Shown: positions 21,850-33,894 of the stretch, piece by piece | Layout: each line of letters begins with the position of its first letter | Numbering within the stretch: the first letter of the stretch is position 1 | NCBI RefSeq assembly: GCF_000321225.1 | Contig: NW_004450660.1 | Location: forward strand, 1,028,118 to 1,092,117 | Origin: Odobenus rosmarus divergens | Lineage: Eukaryota > Chordata > Mammalia > Carnivora > Odobenidae | Direction of reading: 5' to 3' | Length of the DNA stretch: 64,000 bases | Program-made: the position numbers and the translations under genes | The notes under the pieces: model-generated | The model's input: the letters and a program-made list of their open reading frames with translations, nothing else | Told to the model about the DNA's origin: nothing | Database searches by the model: none

Positions 21850-23820
21850 ATAGCTAATTTTACAAACACGGCCACGAAAAGAAGAACATAGATGTATTTT
21901 TCCTAACTCTAAGAGGATCTGACAATCCCTTCATGCTCGTTTGAATTAATTACAATAAGGTCAGTTACAATGTTGATGAAGAAATTCAAGTTGAACTTCC
22001 TGTAACAAACAATGAGGAAATAGTGTTTCTCGAAACAAACAAGTAAAATAAGCATCATTGTCTCAAAATTAAGGGTAATATAACAATAAGCCCTTGTAGT
22101 TAAAAATCAAGATGTAACTGTTGAACTTCTTAAATGCACACTAGCCAGGAATCAATTTCATCATGATAAGAAACATAATCTGTCAGGAAGGGACCTTCAC
22201 CCCAACCTGGCTAATGTTTACACTTTTAGTATCCTCAACATATCTGAATGGCTAATGGAATCCATCCTTTGATCTTTATCTCTGTAACAAGCTGAAATGG
22301 CCAGCTCAGAGTTTTGAAACCTTAAAATGTCTGTGTCAACATCTCATCGGCCCAAGATTCCTATTATTGAAACATATGGCACCTCTGGTACAATCTGGAA
22401 TTCAGTTTGGTCCAGGCTGACTCAGAGAGATTTGAACTTATATACATTTTTCTGTTTTCTCTGCTCTAGGTCTGTAACTTGGAGAACCTAAGAGTGGGAA
22501 GGCTTGGAAGACATTAATACTATGTGAGGGAGGTTTCCCTCCCTTAAATATTCCACACAGCCCCTGCACGATCATCAGGAGAGCTGGCAGCAGAGGGACT
22601 TCGTGTCAGTAATACGTGTGCCAATGAGAAGTGGGTTCTGATCAAACTCCAGGGCCATCTCTGCTTGGGTGTGGAAGGCAGACTGTGAAATTCCCTAGGG
22701 CTTTCAGACAATTCAGGAATATGGAGTCTTCAAGAAAGAGGTACTGACGTTCCTGCTAAAAAGGCTTATGGACTGTGGGCTCTGCAGTGCCCTTGCGCCC
22801 CAAGTATGCAGAGTACCTCCAGCAGAATGCATTTGTGAAATGCAGTCAAGGTCTTCTGAGGTTCAAGAGACATCTGTAGGGCAGGGGAGTCAAGGAAAGT
22901 GGTAAAAGTTTGAAATAGCCTCTGTGAGGAATAGGAGAAAAATATGATAAAGCATTTGCCAAAAGACTGTGGGGCTATGAGGAAGAATAAACTGAAGTCA
23001 GAGAATCGTATTGCATGATTTTCTCAGCAACTTGCGTTCAAGGGCTGAGAGGATGGATGGATGGATGAAGACTGAGGGATGACGGGAGGCAACGGGGAAA
23101 ATGTGCTGAGATCATTGATTAGACAGTGATGGAACAGATATAACACAGGGTCTAGGCTGAGTTAAAAAAGGAGAGAAGATGGAAAGGGGGGCAAGTTAGT
23201 GGGAAACAGAGGCAGTCCCTGGGGGCTTGACTAGATCAAAGGTCAAGTGAAGGAGTAAGATGTGGGAGAGCTAGAAGGTTGTGGGCAGTGAGCAATTTAC
23301 TAGAATTCAGTATATCAGAGGTGGAGCCACATAATCGTGCAAAGATCCCCAGGTGTGGCTATGGGAGGAGGTAGTTGTTAGGGAATAAAGGTCATTGTGT
23401 CTATCAAGCCACCATGAAGCTAGAGTGTGGGATGACTAATCCATATGGCTGTTAACACTGATGGCAGATAGCAAAGAAAAAGCCTGGCATGAATTTAGGA
23501 GACTTCTGAGATGTTGATAGATGGGAGTATCAGTCCCAGCCTCTACTTTCTATTTGTTGCATTCTAGCACCCTGTTCGCCTGTTCTCTGAGTATTTCCCA
23601 CGACACCTACACCCCCATACCCCACCCCATCCACCACAAAATCCTCCCCTCAGAGGCTTCTTGTCATTCTAAATTAGGAAAGAGCAATTGAAAGATCCTG
23701 GATGTAAATCTCTCATTAATTCAGAAGAGAAAGAAGTAAAAATGCCAATAATTTATAAGGAAGATGAATAGTTTATCATAATGAGTCAAGAAATCAGGAT
23801 GTTTATTGCAGGTTTACTTT
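21850..23820. other. Unassigned, repeat-poor stretch
   Basis: About 2 kb with no repeat I can name. A pyrimidine tract ending CTGCTCTAG at about 22469 looks like a splice acceptor, but no coding exon follows. GGAT repeats lie at 23051-23065. Confidence 0.5.
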
Positions 23821-23824
23821 GTGC

Positions 23825-24055
23825 TTAGCTTAGAGTTTAAGTGTATGGGCTTTGCAGTTCCGTAGTCCAAAGACCAAATCTGCCACTTAATAACTGCATG
23901 AGCAGGGCAAATATTACTTTACCTCACGAAACTTGAGATTGTTGTCTTAAAATTAAGATAATATCTCCTACTGTATAGAGTTGCCGTGAAGATTAAATGA
24001 GACGTTTCTTGTAAAGTATAAAGTACTGAGAATAATCAGTGCTCAGTTGCGGCTG
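23825..24055 (+). repeat. MIR
   Basis: GGGCTTTGCAGTTCCGTAGT, CTGCCACTTAATAACTGCAT, GTTGCCGTGAAGATTAAATG and AAGTACTGAGAATAATCAGT follow the MIR consensus from near its 5' part to its end. Confidence 0.8.
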
Positions 24056-24673
24056 GCTGTTATTACCGTTCTTCTCCTTCCTCTGCCCTGAAACATTTTT
24101 CTCACAGGCTCCTCTTTCCTCCTTCTAGAATGAAGAGAAATCCATCCACATCTAGTGCTTGCCAAGGCATGTGATGGATCCAGCTTATTCCAACTCGGGG
24201 TTGTGTGCTTGTGGTTCAGTGATGTTGGCGGCTGAGATCCACCGTGGTGGGAGTGTTCCCACTGTGGAAATTGGCACATACTTAGAGGGTGGGGGAGGAA
24301 TGGTGGTGGTAGTGGTGGGGTAGTCAGAGTCTACTTACCAGCACACTGCTGCCCTTGGCTTTCAGCTCGCGTGTTCCCTTCTCAGGTCTGCAGCTGATCT
24401 GCTGGGCAGCTCCTAGCCTATTCCCAGCCTCTTTGAAGTTTTAATCTAGGGAGACTCCCCTGGCCTGAGAAGGGGAACTTCTTTTCCGGCCCCCACTGTC
24501 TCTAGCACCCTCTGACTGGTGGGCTCTGAAAAAAAATTACAATTGCCAGAACCTCTATTTTCACAGCTCTTCCTGTCTTGGTGTCTCTACAGTGTTTATA
24601 CAGAAGACTACGACACCTTCAGTATTATCCCCAGTTCCTGCCTAGTTTTTATCATGGAATTTGAATGTTTTTA

Positions 24674-24996
24674 TTTATTCTTTTTTTTTTTTAAAGATTT
24701 TATTTATTTATTTGAGAGAGAGTGAGAGAGAGAGAGAGAGAGCACATGAGAGGGGGGAGGGGCAGAGGGAGAAGCAGACTCCCTGCTGAGCAGGGAGCCC
24801 GACGCGGGACTCGATCCCGGGACTCCAGGATCATGACCTGAGCCGAAGGCAGTCGCTTAACCAACTGAGCCACCCAGGAGCCCCAAATGTTTTTATTTAT
24901 TCTTTTATTTTTTGGAGGGAGGGGAGCAGCAAAAGCAAGGTTTACTGAGAGTACAAAGCTCCCAAAGAGGGGCAGGGGGACCCAAGAAGGCTGCCC
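24674..24996 (-). pseudogene. Unidentified retrocopy fragment with nested SINE
   Basis: An exact 18-bp direct repeat, GGAATTTGAATGTTTTTA, lies at 24656-24673 and 24997-25014 and bounds this insert. Removing the nested SINE (24681-24885) and its own TSD leaves about 100 bp. On the minus strand this reads as the 3' end of a transcript: GGGAGCTTTGTACTCTCAGT, then AAACCTTGCTTTTGCTGCTC, a C-rich stretch and an A-rich tail. The long TSD and tail fit L1-driven retroposition of a strongly 5'-truncated RNA. AGTAAA may serve as a variant poly(A) signal. The pattern resembles the R/U5 part of some retroviral LTRs, so the parent could be a transcript ending in an LTR; that is inference. Parent not identified. 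Confidence 0.6.
24681..24885 (-). mobile_element. CAN-SINE, minus, nested in a retrocopy
   Basis: TTTTATTTATTTATTTGAGA to GCCACCCAGGAGCCCC. TSD AATGTTTTTATTTATTC at 24664-24680 and 24886-24902. It entered the A-rich end of the retrocopy at 24674-24996. Confidence 0.96.
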
Positions 24997-25014
24997 GGAA
25001 TTTGAATGTTTTTA

Positions 25015-25990
25015 GAAGGAGAAGGAAGGGAGGACTGGGAGAGAAGATTCTGGCTTCCTCAAACCATGTGGCGGAAGGCCGGCTGTCTAAGGTGTCTCCT
25101 TGCTGCCGTCTTTTATTTCTTCATTCAGGACTAAAGGAAGGGTTTTACTGCCTGACTTCTGGCCCATGAGTGCCGCTATTTTCCCCAGGGGCACAGGAGG
25201 AGGGAGCAATTGATTAAACTTTTCCCATTTCCGTTGGACTTAAACTTAGTGGAGTTTTCCCCTTGCTTCTGCCCATAGATGAATGATCAGTTTCTTTATT
25301 TTGATCTTGGTATTCATCTTCTTTCTTCTTAAGTATTTCGTTTGGAAGTTGAAAAAGTTTATGCCAGGATCTGCTAGTTAAATGCCATTTTATATTGGAA
25401 ATCATCCTAACAGAAACTCAGTTTTACTTACAAACTTTATTTTTGTTCCTTTTTCATGCCCCACCCAAAAACTGTTATTAAATAGGATTGTTTTGTATTA
25501 TATTTCCTTATAGAACGTACAGATGGCAAGGACAGAATCCAATTTTACCTAGAGTTTCTAGGAATTTATTGGAATGTATGACAGTGCCCTGAATAAAAAG
25601 ATTCCTCCGATATGCACAAATTAATTAATAGAATTATGAACTCTGCCTGGAAGGAGAGCTGAGAGCTAGGGAATACTCAGATCTATTATAATTATGTTTT
25701 CAAAAATTACCTTTTTAATCAGAATAGATAAAATCTATTTCCAAATTGAAATTTAACACCCCGTGACCCCCAAAACTAATGGATTTAGGTAAGGCAAGAA
25801 ACAAAATCAAGTATTTATTGGCCACCATCTACCAAAATAATTCCTGGCAGAGAAAAGTATTATCAAAAACTATTCCATAAAGACCTGTATTTTAGGAACA
25901 CCCTTAGGAATGACTATTACACAATTGATAGTGAACTTTTTTTCAGTAAGAACTGGTGATTTAGATAGTGAACACAGAAGGTAACCTTAT
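25015..25990. other. No gene recognised
   Basis: Mixed sequence; short ORFs only. Confidence 0.55.
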
Positions 25991-26007
25991 TTAAAGGCTG
26001 GTCTTGT

Positions 26008-26226
26008 TTTTTTTTTTGTTTTGTTTTTTAAAAGATTTTATTTATTTATTTATTTATTTGAGAGAGAGAGAGAGAGCACAAGTAGGCAGAGCGGTAGACA
26101 GAGGGAGAGGGAGGAGCAGGCTCCCCGCTGAGCAGGAAGCCCGATGCGTGACTCAATCCCAGGACCCTGAGATCACGACCCGAGCCGAAGGCAGATGCCC
26201 AACTGACTGAGCCACCCAGGCACCCC
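26008..26226 (-). mobile_element. CAN-SINE, minus
   Basis: Full-length. TSD TAAAGGCTGGTCTTGT at 25992-26007 and 26227-26242, exact. Confidence 0.97.
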
Positions 26227-26242
26227 TAAAGGCTGGTCTTGT

Positions 26243-27107
26243 GTTGTGAAATTCTGGGAACTATGCACGGGTGCTGGGAAACAATAGGAGTGAGATTCTA
26301 CCCTTCTCTGTGAATTTCTCAGCATTGGGCAGTCTAGGAAAATAAGTTATGTCAGTTTGGCTTACTTTATTGTCATGCTGCCTGGATGTGATTAGCTGTC
26401 AGGAGGAGTAACCTCCCTCCCGGGAATGAGTCACCGAGTTGTATTGTTCCTGTAGGAGTAGTATCTTCCCTTGGACCTGGGGAGAGCCAGGTGAGTGTGT
26501 ATACTCAGCTTTGTTAAACAAATCAGAATCCTTTTATAAGGCAGTAGGCGTCAGGGTTTGGGTTCATCAGGAGCAACTCATTTTCTTCCTTACAGGAGAT
26601 TGGTAGAAGAGAGGGAGCTATTGATAGTTATTTCTTGGTTTAATGAGACATGTGACAAAGACAATCATGATATTCTGGATGAGTCCCGGAAATGTGATGT
26701 GGAAAATAATTCAATGGATTACGTGGGTTAGATTCTTCGCTAATTTAATAACAGTGGTCAAACATCTCTTATTAATCACCCCATGTTGGCTTGGAGGGGC
26801 TTTTTTTTTATTGTTTTATTTTTTTGGTAGTTTTATGAGGATTGATGAAATAGTCATATTTTTATTATCTACCTTCATGAAGACCTAGAAGAGATGCTTA
26901 CCAAATAAATGGTGACTACAAACTGGAGGAATGGATTACAGGTTGAATAGTAGGATCGAGATCTCCACAGACTACATGATAGACTCTGAAAAGAGAGAAT
27001 TTATCCTGGATTAATAAGTCTATTTAAATTTTAAAAATCAGCCTCACAAATAGAAGTCGAAGGAGACCTAGCATAGAAAAGAACCTTCTTTAAAAAAGGG
27101 AAGGTTT
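26243..27107. other. No gene recognised
   Basis: An 81-codon ORF (26643-26888) is rich in hydrophobic residues; no family recognised. Confidence 0.55.
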
Positions 27108-27134
27108 GTTTTTTGTTTTTGGTTTTTGGTTTTA

Positions 27135-27229
27135 TTTTTAAGTAATCTCCACACCCAACATGGGGCTTGAACCCACAACCTCAAGATCAAAAGTTGCATG
27201 CTTCACCAACTGAGCCAGCCAGGTGGCCC
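27135..27229 (-). mobile_element. Short tRNA-Lys SINE, minus
   Basis: TTTTAAGTAATCTCCACACC to GCCAGCCAGGTGGCCC. A TTTTTG-type tail lies on its left at 27108-27134. Confidence 0.85.
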
Positions 27230-27234
27230 AAAGC

Positions 27235-28040
27235 AAAGTGTTTTGCTGATTTTAAGTTTATATTACTTAATAGTTTACCAATAAGAAAAAGCAAGGGCAA
27301 GCTGAGGTTCTATTAATAAAAGGACAGCAAAAGAAGAGCCCAGTATTTTCTGTAATGGTCAGACCATAATCACTCATGATTATTTATTACCATGGATTAG
27401 GACATCATTCTAGAAGTTACTGGAATCCAAAGATGGATCAGTCTGGGTTACTTGAGGATGTTTATTCAGAGGCTAAGTCTTTAATAACTATAACAGAAGG
27501 TAGGAATCGAGGTATATAAGAGAAGAATAGGTAAAGTCATGTGTAAATTTGGAGGAGCCAGGGATTACTTCTAGGAGTAGGGATCAAGAAATGCACATTG
27601 AGCAGAGGGAAGAGTTGGAGTAGAGAACATGGTCAAATCTCTTGTTTTGTGTATGAGTCTTGTAGGGATCTTTATGTCTGTGGTCAGCAGATATTTGGCT
27701 CCTGGCTGCAGAGAACCAACTTAAAGTGTCAGATACAAAACAAACCTAATTTGAAATCCCAAGTACAGAAATGGTACAGAAAGTTAAGTCTGATGAACTT
27801 TGTCAAAAGTAAGATGGGAAAGGTAAATTGGAGCCAGATAGTTGTGTTTTTTAATATCAGTGGGAAAGGACTTCAGGTTTTCAAAGAGGTCCTTCTCTTT
27901 CAAACAAGGGTTGCAGTTCCCAGCTTTGCCTCTGTTCTCTGACCATCACAGTCTTAACCCTGGATCATTATTCTCCAACTCACTCCGCTGGGGATCTGAT
28001 GTCCTCTGCTATACAGAACTATGTACAACTCTGATTTCCC
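27235..28040. other. No gene recognised
   Basis: A 114-codon ORF (27598-27942) has no recognisable domain and overlaps another ORF in a different frame. Confidence 0.55.
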
Positions 28041-28054
28041 TTATCTCTGCTTTT

Positions 28055-28272
28055 TTTTTTTTTAAAGATTTTATTTATTTACTTGAGAGAGAGAGAGCAA
28101 GCAAGTGAGAGAGTGAGCACGAGCAGGGGGATGGGCAGAGAGAAAGGGAGAGAGACAAGCAGACTCCCCGCTGAGCAGGGAGCCCTATGTGGGGCTCCAT
28201 CCCAGGGCTCCAGGATCATGACCTGAGCTAAAGGCACACACTTAACTGACTGAGCCACCCAGGCGCCCCTCT
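28055..28272 (-). mobile_element. CAN-SINE, minus
   Basis: Full-length with a duplicated GAGAG/GCAAGCAAGTGAG body. TSD CTTATCTCTGCTTTT at 28040-28054 and 28273-28287. Confidence 0.96.
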
Positions 28273-28289
28273 CTTATCTCTGCTTTTGC

Positions 28290-29150
28290 ATCACACCTAT
28301 ACTCTCTCCAAAACCCAATCCCAATCCATTTATGTCTTATTAATACTTGTAACAACTACACCATGTGCAGAAGTTCTCACATGCCAAGCAAAGATGTTTG
28401 CATTTCACAGAATATACACAGAAGTGATTCGAACAATGTATCAGCCACGAAGGATAGAATGAGTGGAAAGAAGATTAAGGCAGAGAAAGAGGTACTGAAC
28501 GTCAGATTTAGGATTGTACTTAGAGGAATATGGAGGACAGAGAACTTGGAAAAGATATATGCATGGTCCCCTCCAAAGCAGGATATCACTGGGGAAAAAC
28601 TGTACACACTCTTGCTGTTCACAACAAATGAACTCTATGAGACTTTAGCCTACATAGGCACTCGGTGGAAAACAGTTAGAAGATGAAAAATGGAAAAGGA
28701 AGAGGCGCAGCTGCCTTTCTTTCCAGATGTTATGAGAGTTAACCTGAAAAAAAAAAAAAAACCCTCCAAAATGGAAAGTAAAGTGACACAGTTCAATCTG
28801 CGTAGCAAATTGGTGATACAACCATAAAGAGGAAAGAAATATTTCAATTGTCCTTACAAGATAGGACTCTGCCTGTATAGTCTTAGGGCAATATGTCATA
28901 AGAGTTAAAAATTTAAAAAAAGGCAAATCCTGCACTTTACTTAGTAGCAACTTTGGTATTGAGACCATAATTTTGAAACCACTTCATCTACATCATAGCA
29001 TAAAACAACAACAAAAAAAATCATCTTCACATGATTAGGGACCAGTATTTTTTGCACAAGAGAAGGGATACAAATACAAGGATCAAAGAAACTGAGAGAA
29101 GCTTAGGTCATTCGGGGAAGACTAGGAAGGGAGCGTCATCAGTTTGGTAA
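28290..29150. other. No gene recognised
   Basis: A 107-codon ORF (28363-28686) is lysine-rich with no known motif; probably accidental. Confidence 0.5.
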
Positions 29151-30760
29151 GGAGCACGCCCAGAACACCAATAATAACAACAGTTAATGCCACTTTAATG
29201 GTGAACTATTGAATGCTTCTCCACTAAGTTGAGAGCAAGACAATGATACCTATTCTTACCACTTCTATTCACATTGTACTGAGGAACCTAGCCAGTGCAA
29301 TAATACAAGAGAAGGAAATAAAAGACATACAATGGGAAAAGAAGAAATAAAATTCATTTTATTCACAAGTGATCTGATTTTATAGTTAGAAAATCCAGTT
29401 GAGTCTACAGTTAATTTTCTAGAGTAATAAGTTGAATTTAGCAATGGTATCTAGATACTAGATTCAACAGGAAATACATTTTTACATATTAGCAATAGTC
29501 AACTGGAAAATAAAAATGTTAAAACTGCATTTATAAGAGCACAGAATGGCATCAGATACTCCAGAATGAATTCCAAGACATGTCAGACTTCTACAATGAG
29601 AACTACAAACATTGCCAAGAGAAGTTGAAGACTTAATTAAACAGAGGGATATATATCATTTCAGGAATTGGAAGACTTGATATTGTTAAGATGTTTAGTT
29701 TCCCCAAAATGGTCTATAAATTTAAGGTAATTCTGTAAAAATCTTAGCAGGTTTTTAAAAATTGAAACTCATGAGCTGATTTTAAAAATTATGTGGAAAA
29801 AAAAAATAAAAGGTCTGTGATAGTCAATCTTGAAGAAGAAAGGTTTTGAAGGACAAACCCACCAGATGTCAAGAATTAATCCAACAGTCTAAAAGAATAA
29901 TTAAGACACTTTGCTACTGGCATAAGGACAAACAGATCAATGAATCCAGAAATAGACCCATGCTTATATGGTTACTTGATGTACAACAAAGTCACCAATG
30001 CAATTCATCGGGAAAAGGATGACTTATTTCAATGAATGGTATTGGAACAATTTAATATTGATATGGAATAAAAAGACCTTAGTAGGGGCGCCTGGGTGGC
30101 TCAGTTGGTTAAGCGACTGCCTTCGGCTCAGGTCATGATCCCGGAGTCCCGGGATCAAGTCCCACATCGGGATCCCTGCACAGCGGGGAGTCTGCTTCTC
30201 CCTCTGACCCTCTTCCCTCTTGTGCTCTCTGTCTCTCATTCTCTCTTTCTCAAATAAATAAATAAAATCTTTAAAAAAAAAAAGACCTTAGTAATATGCT
30301 TCATCTTATAACATGCACAAATATTAATTTGAGATTAAATCATAGATTTAAATGTGAAAGATTAAACAATTATACTTACAGAAAAACACGTAAGATAATA
30401 TATTCATGGAATTAGGATAGATTAAAAAAACCGTAACTAGGACCGAAATGAATTAACCATTAGAAAAAGTTCACAAATCAGACTTCATCAAAATTAAAAA
30501 CTTCCATTCATCAAGAGCACCATTAAGAGAGCAAAATAAAACCATATATCTACAAAGAGAGTTGTGCTACAATATTTACAGCAGTTTTACTCATAGTAGC
30601 CGAAAATGGAAAGGTCCCAAGTGTCCATCAAGAGAAGAATGGATAAATAAACTGTGTGTATGGATGATCTCTGGACAATCCTTTAAACTTTTCTGTATTT
30701 TTGAGATTTTTTTCGTTATAAGATTTTGGGCAGGAAGGTACAGGAAAGAAATAAACACAG
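29150..30760 (+). mobile_element. Sense L1 ORF2 and 3' remnant
   Basis: Sense L1: CACTTCTATTCACATTGTAC (29262-29281), AGCAATAGTCAACTGGAAAA (29491-29510), ATAGACCCATGCTTATATGG, and the late ORF2 stretch CAAGTGTCCATCAAGAGAAG (30618-30637). The SINE at 30085-30279 interrupts it. The frame is broken throughout. Confidence 0.8.
30085..30279 (+). mobile_element. CAN-SINE, plus
   Basis: GGGGCGCCTGGGTGGCTCAG to AAATAAAATCTTTAAAAA. TSD AAAAGACCTTAGTA at 30071-30084 and 30280-30293. In sense L1. Confidence 0.97.
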
Positions 30761-31167
30761 TGGAGTGCTAAATATGCTGTTTAATTATCCCTGGGTGTTT
30801 AGAATTGGAACAGATTTATGAACTTTCATTTCTATTTTATGTTTTATATAGCCTATCTGGGTATTTTTACATTTAGTATATGTATTTTAATAAATCATGA
30901 ATCTTATGTTATCAACATGGTGTGCAAGAAAAAAGAAGCATATGCACATCCTGTTAACTGCAGCTGCACCTATGATAGATCCTATGCCAACATGATGTTT
31001 TCAATGAGATTTTTAGGTATACAGAATTGTCTGACTTTTTCATAATTACTCTTTGAGTGCCTATCACCAAACAAGATAGTTGTTTTAAAAACATGGAAAA
31101 TACAGAAGTAACTATAGTCAGCAGTAATTTGGATATACTTCTTTACTATTTAAGTTGGAAAATTTCT

Positions 31168-31353
31168 TTTAAAGATTTTATTTATTTATTTGAGAGAGAG
31201 AGCGAGAGAAAGCATGAGCAGGGGGTGGGAGGAGAGGGGGAAGCAGGCTCCCCACTGAGCAGGGAGCCCTATGTGGGGCTTGATCCCAAGACCCTGGGAT
31301 CATGACCTGAACCAAAGGCAGACGCTTAACAGAGTGAGCCACCCAGGCGTCCC
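31168..31353 (-). mobile_element. CAN-SINE, minus
   Basis: AAAGATTTTATTTATTTATT to GTGAGCCACCCAGGCGTCCC. No clear TSD; GAGTGAGCC replaces GACTGAGCC. Confidence 0.94.
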
Positions 31354-31389
31354 CCGCCATTTTTTTTAAAGATAAGAATACGAATTGGT

Positions 31390-31567
31390 GGGCGCCTGGG
31401 TGACTCAGTCAGCTGAGTGTCCAACTCTTGATTTCAGCTCAGGTCATGATCTCAGGGCTGTGAGAGCGAGCCCTGCGTAAAGCTCCGGGCTGGGCATGGA
31501 ACCTGCTTAAGATTCTCTCTCCTTCTCCCTTTGCCCCTCCCCCAGCCTAAAAAAAAAAAAAAAAAGA
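31390..31567 (+). mobile_element. CAN-SINE, plus, older type
   Basis: GGGCGCCTGGGTGACTCAGT with CCAACTCTTGATTTCAGCTC, the older-type body, ending in A17. Confidence 0.93.
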
Positions 31568-31619
31568 CTACTAATCCTCTGTAGGGGAAAAGACACCAGT
31601 ACAGAGATAGCACCAAACT

Positions 31620-31816
31620 CTTAATCTCTATTTATTTATTTATTTATTTGTCAGAGGGGGAGAGAGAGAGAGAGTACAAGCAGGGGGAGCAGCAAGCAGA
31701 GGGAGAAGCAGACTCCCCGCTGAGCAGGGAGCCCAATGGGGGCTGGATCCCCGGACCCTAGGATCATGACCTGAGCTGAAGGCAGAGCTTGACAGACTGA
31801 GTCACCCAGGCGCCCC
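31620..31816 (-). mobile_element. CAN-SINE, minus
   Basis: Flanked by GAGATAGCACCAAACT (31604-31619) and GAGATAGCACCAAGCT (31817-31832), one mismatch. Confidence 0.95.
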
Positions 31817-31832
31817 GAGATAGCACCAAGCT

Positions 31833-32254
31833 TTAAGCCTGAGTGAACACATGGACACTGCATGGACCATTGCCCACAATGCTAGCATTACCCTCAGGTC
31901 CCTCTGAGGAGTTCCTTCCCTGAACCCCCACAGAGGGGAGCAGCCCCGGGGAGGGGTGCTCATGACTCATGGGACTGCAAGAAGTTGTCTCAGAGGGTTT
32001 GCAGGGATTTTTCTGGACCAATCAGAATCTCTATCATGGGAACTCTGGCAAGTTTCAAGAGGTAGCTGAGCAATTGGAAAACTGTAGTAGAAGCCAAACT
32101 CACACAGAAAGAAACAATATGCAGATGCCATGAGGGAGTGGAAGCCATGAGTAGGCCAAAGCCATCAGTGAGCACAAAGCACGAGCAGGAGAAAGGATAT
32201 AGCAGGTCATGGTTGACGGGAGAGGGCAGAAGCAGAAATGAATTTGAGCTCTGT
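31833..32254. other. No gene recognised
   Basis: Moderately GC-rich, no repeat named, no gene seen. Confidence 0.5.
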
Positions 32255-32452
32255 TGATAATGCCTATATAGTGCTCACTGCTTGCCCGGCGACACCCTAA
32301 GTGTTTCACATGCACTAACTCACGTAACCCACAGGTTAAGGTAGATAGTTTTATTGTTCTCAGTTTTACAGACGAGGAAACTGAGGCAGAAGAGCAGTAA
32401 GTGCCTTGGCAGTCTGGTTCCAGGGGCTCTGCTGTTAGCCACTGTGCTGTGC
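32255..32452 (+). repeat. MIR
   Basis: GTGCTCACTGCTTGCCCGGC, AGTGTTTCACATGCACTAAC, TTTTACAGACGAGGAAACTG and GCAGTCTGGTTCCAGGGGCT: a well preserved MIR. Confidence 0.85.
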
Positions 32453-32587
32453 CGCCCAATTACGTGGCCCAGCGGGAGAGGCAGCTGAGCGGCACAGGGG
32501 CCAGGCCCAGCTTGAAGGCCGGCCCTGCTTTTCCCCTTGATGTCTTCTTATGCAACTTGTCCTGGTTTTTGTTTTGTTTTTGTTTTC

Positions 32588-32731
32588 ATAGATTTTATTT
32601 ATTTACTTGAGAGGGAGAAGCAGACTCCCCGCTGAGCAGAGAGCCTGATGTGGGGCTCCATCCCAGGACCTTGCGATCAGGACCTGAGCTGGAAGGCAGA
32701 TACTTAACCGACTGAGCCACCCAGGAGCCCC
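32588..32731 (-). mobile_element. CAN-SINE, minus, internally deleted
   Basis: TTTATTTACTTGAGAGGGAG joins directly to AAGCAGACTCCCCGCTGAGC, so most of the CT-rich middle (GA-rich here) is missing. The head GCCACCCAGGAGCCCC is intact. Confidence 0.92.
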
Positions 32732-32798
32732 TGTTGGTTTTTTTGTTTGTTTTGTTTTTAAATGAAGTCTGGCTCTATGCCTGAGGATCCTATCTTCT

Positions 32799-33003
32799 TC
32801 TTCTTCTTTTTTTTTAAGATTTTATTTATTTATTTGACAGAGAGAGAGTTTGCGAGAGCAGGAACACAAGCAGGGGGAGCAGGAGAGGGAGAAGCAGACT
32901 CCCCGCGGAGCAGAAAGCCTGATGCGGGTCTCGATCCCAAGACCCTGGGATCAAGACCTGAGCCGAAGGCAGACGCTTAATGACTGAGCCACCCAGGTGC
33001 CCC
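32799..33003 (-). mobile_element. CAN-SINE, minus
   Basis: TSD AGGATCCTATCTTCT at 32784-32798 and 33004-33018, exact. A TTC-rich run lies at the left edge. Confidence 0.96.
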
Positions 33004-33034
33004 AGGATCCTATCTTCTATCAAGCAAGGACAGA

Positions 33035-33560
33035 GGAACAGCCACCAGGAGACAAAGAGGAGTAGTGAGTTGAAACTTTACAAGTAAGCAGGGACCTCAT
33101 CAGAAAGGGCCTTTAAGCCATGTTAAGGTGTTAGAACTTTTCCCAAAAGCAAGGGGTATCGTTAAGTTGTTGTAAGCAGGGAAGGAGGAGGGGGGGGATC
33201 ATAATGAGATCCACGTGTTTGTTTATTTTTAAGTAATCGCTCCGCCCAACGTGGGGTTCAGACTCACAACCCCAAGATCAAGAATCACATGTTCTACCTA
33301 CTAAGCCAGCCAGGCGCCCTGATATCCACATTTTTAGCTGATTACCCTGGCTGCCTTTGTGGAGGAGTGAGATAAGACACAGTGTGAGTGGTGGGAGGCC
33401 AAAGCAGTCTTGGGTGAGCAGTGATGATAGCCTGAGAGGGGGTGGGCAGTGGGGGTAAAGAGGTGTGGACAGGTCTGAGAGATGTTTAAGTGGGAGAATT
33501 CAAGGTGAGGGAAGGACAAGTCAATAATGATAACCCGTGAAACTGGGTCAATGTGGCCAA
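33035..33560 (-). repeat. Ancient G/A-rich repeat, split by a SINE
   Basis: GGGCCTTTAAGCCATGTTAA, then after the short SINE ATTACCCTGGCTGCCTTTGT and AGGCCAAAGCAGTCTTGGGT. Same type of old repeat as 12006-13810. Contains a G8 run at 33192-33199. Confidence 0.4.
33216..33319 (-). mobile_element. Short tRNA-Lys SINE, minus
   Basis: TTTTTAAGTAATCGCTCCGC to GCCAGCCAGGCGCCCT. Flanks GAGATCCAC and GATATCCAC are a probable TSD. Confidence 0.87.
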
Positions 33561-33707
33561 TTATTGAAATAGACAACGGTAGGAAAGAGTCCATCAGGTA
33601 GGATCAGCTTCATAGGTGTGTGACCTGTGTTGTCGCACAGGGCCCTGTGCTCAGAAGGGCCCCATGATTGGCTTAATGCTCTGCTAATGCTGCTCCCAAT
33701 AATTTTT

Positions 33708-33894
33708 TTTAAAGATTTTTTGTTTATTTATTTCCGGGGGGCAGAGTGCAAGCACAAGCAGGGGGGAGGAGCAGAGGAAGAAGCAGGCTCCCCAATGATC
33801 AGGGAGCCTGACACGGGGCTCAATCCCAGGACCTTGAGATCATGACCTGAGCTGGAAGGCAGATGCTTAACCAACTGAGCCACCCAGGCATCCC
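33708..33894 (-). mobile_element. CAN-SINE, minus
   Basis: TSD TGCTCCCAATAATTTTT at 33691-33707 and, with one mismatch, 33895-33911. Confidence 0.95.

Noticed and set aside
22440..22480. Pyrimidine tract and AG resembling a 3' splice site
   Set aside because: No open frame or recognisable exon follows, so it cannot be supported from sequence alone.
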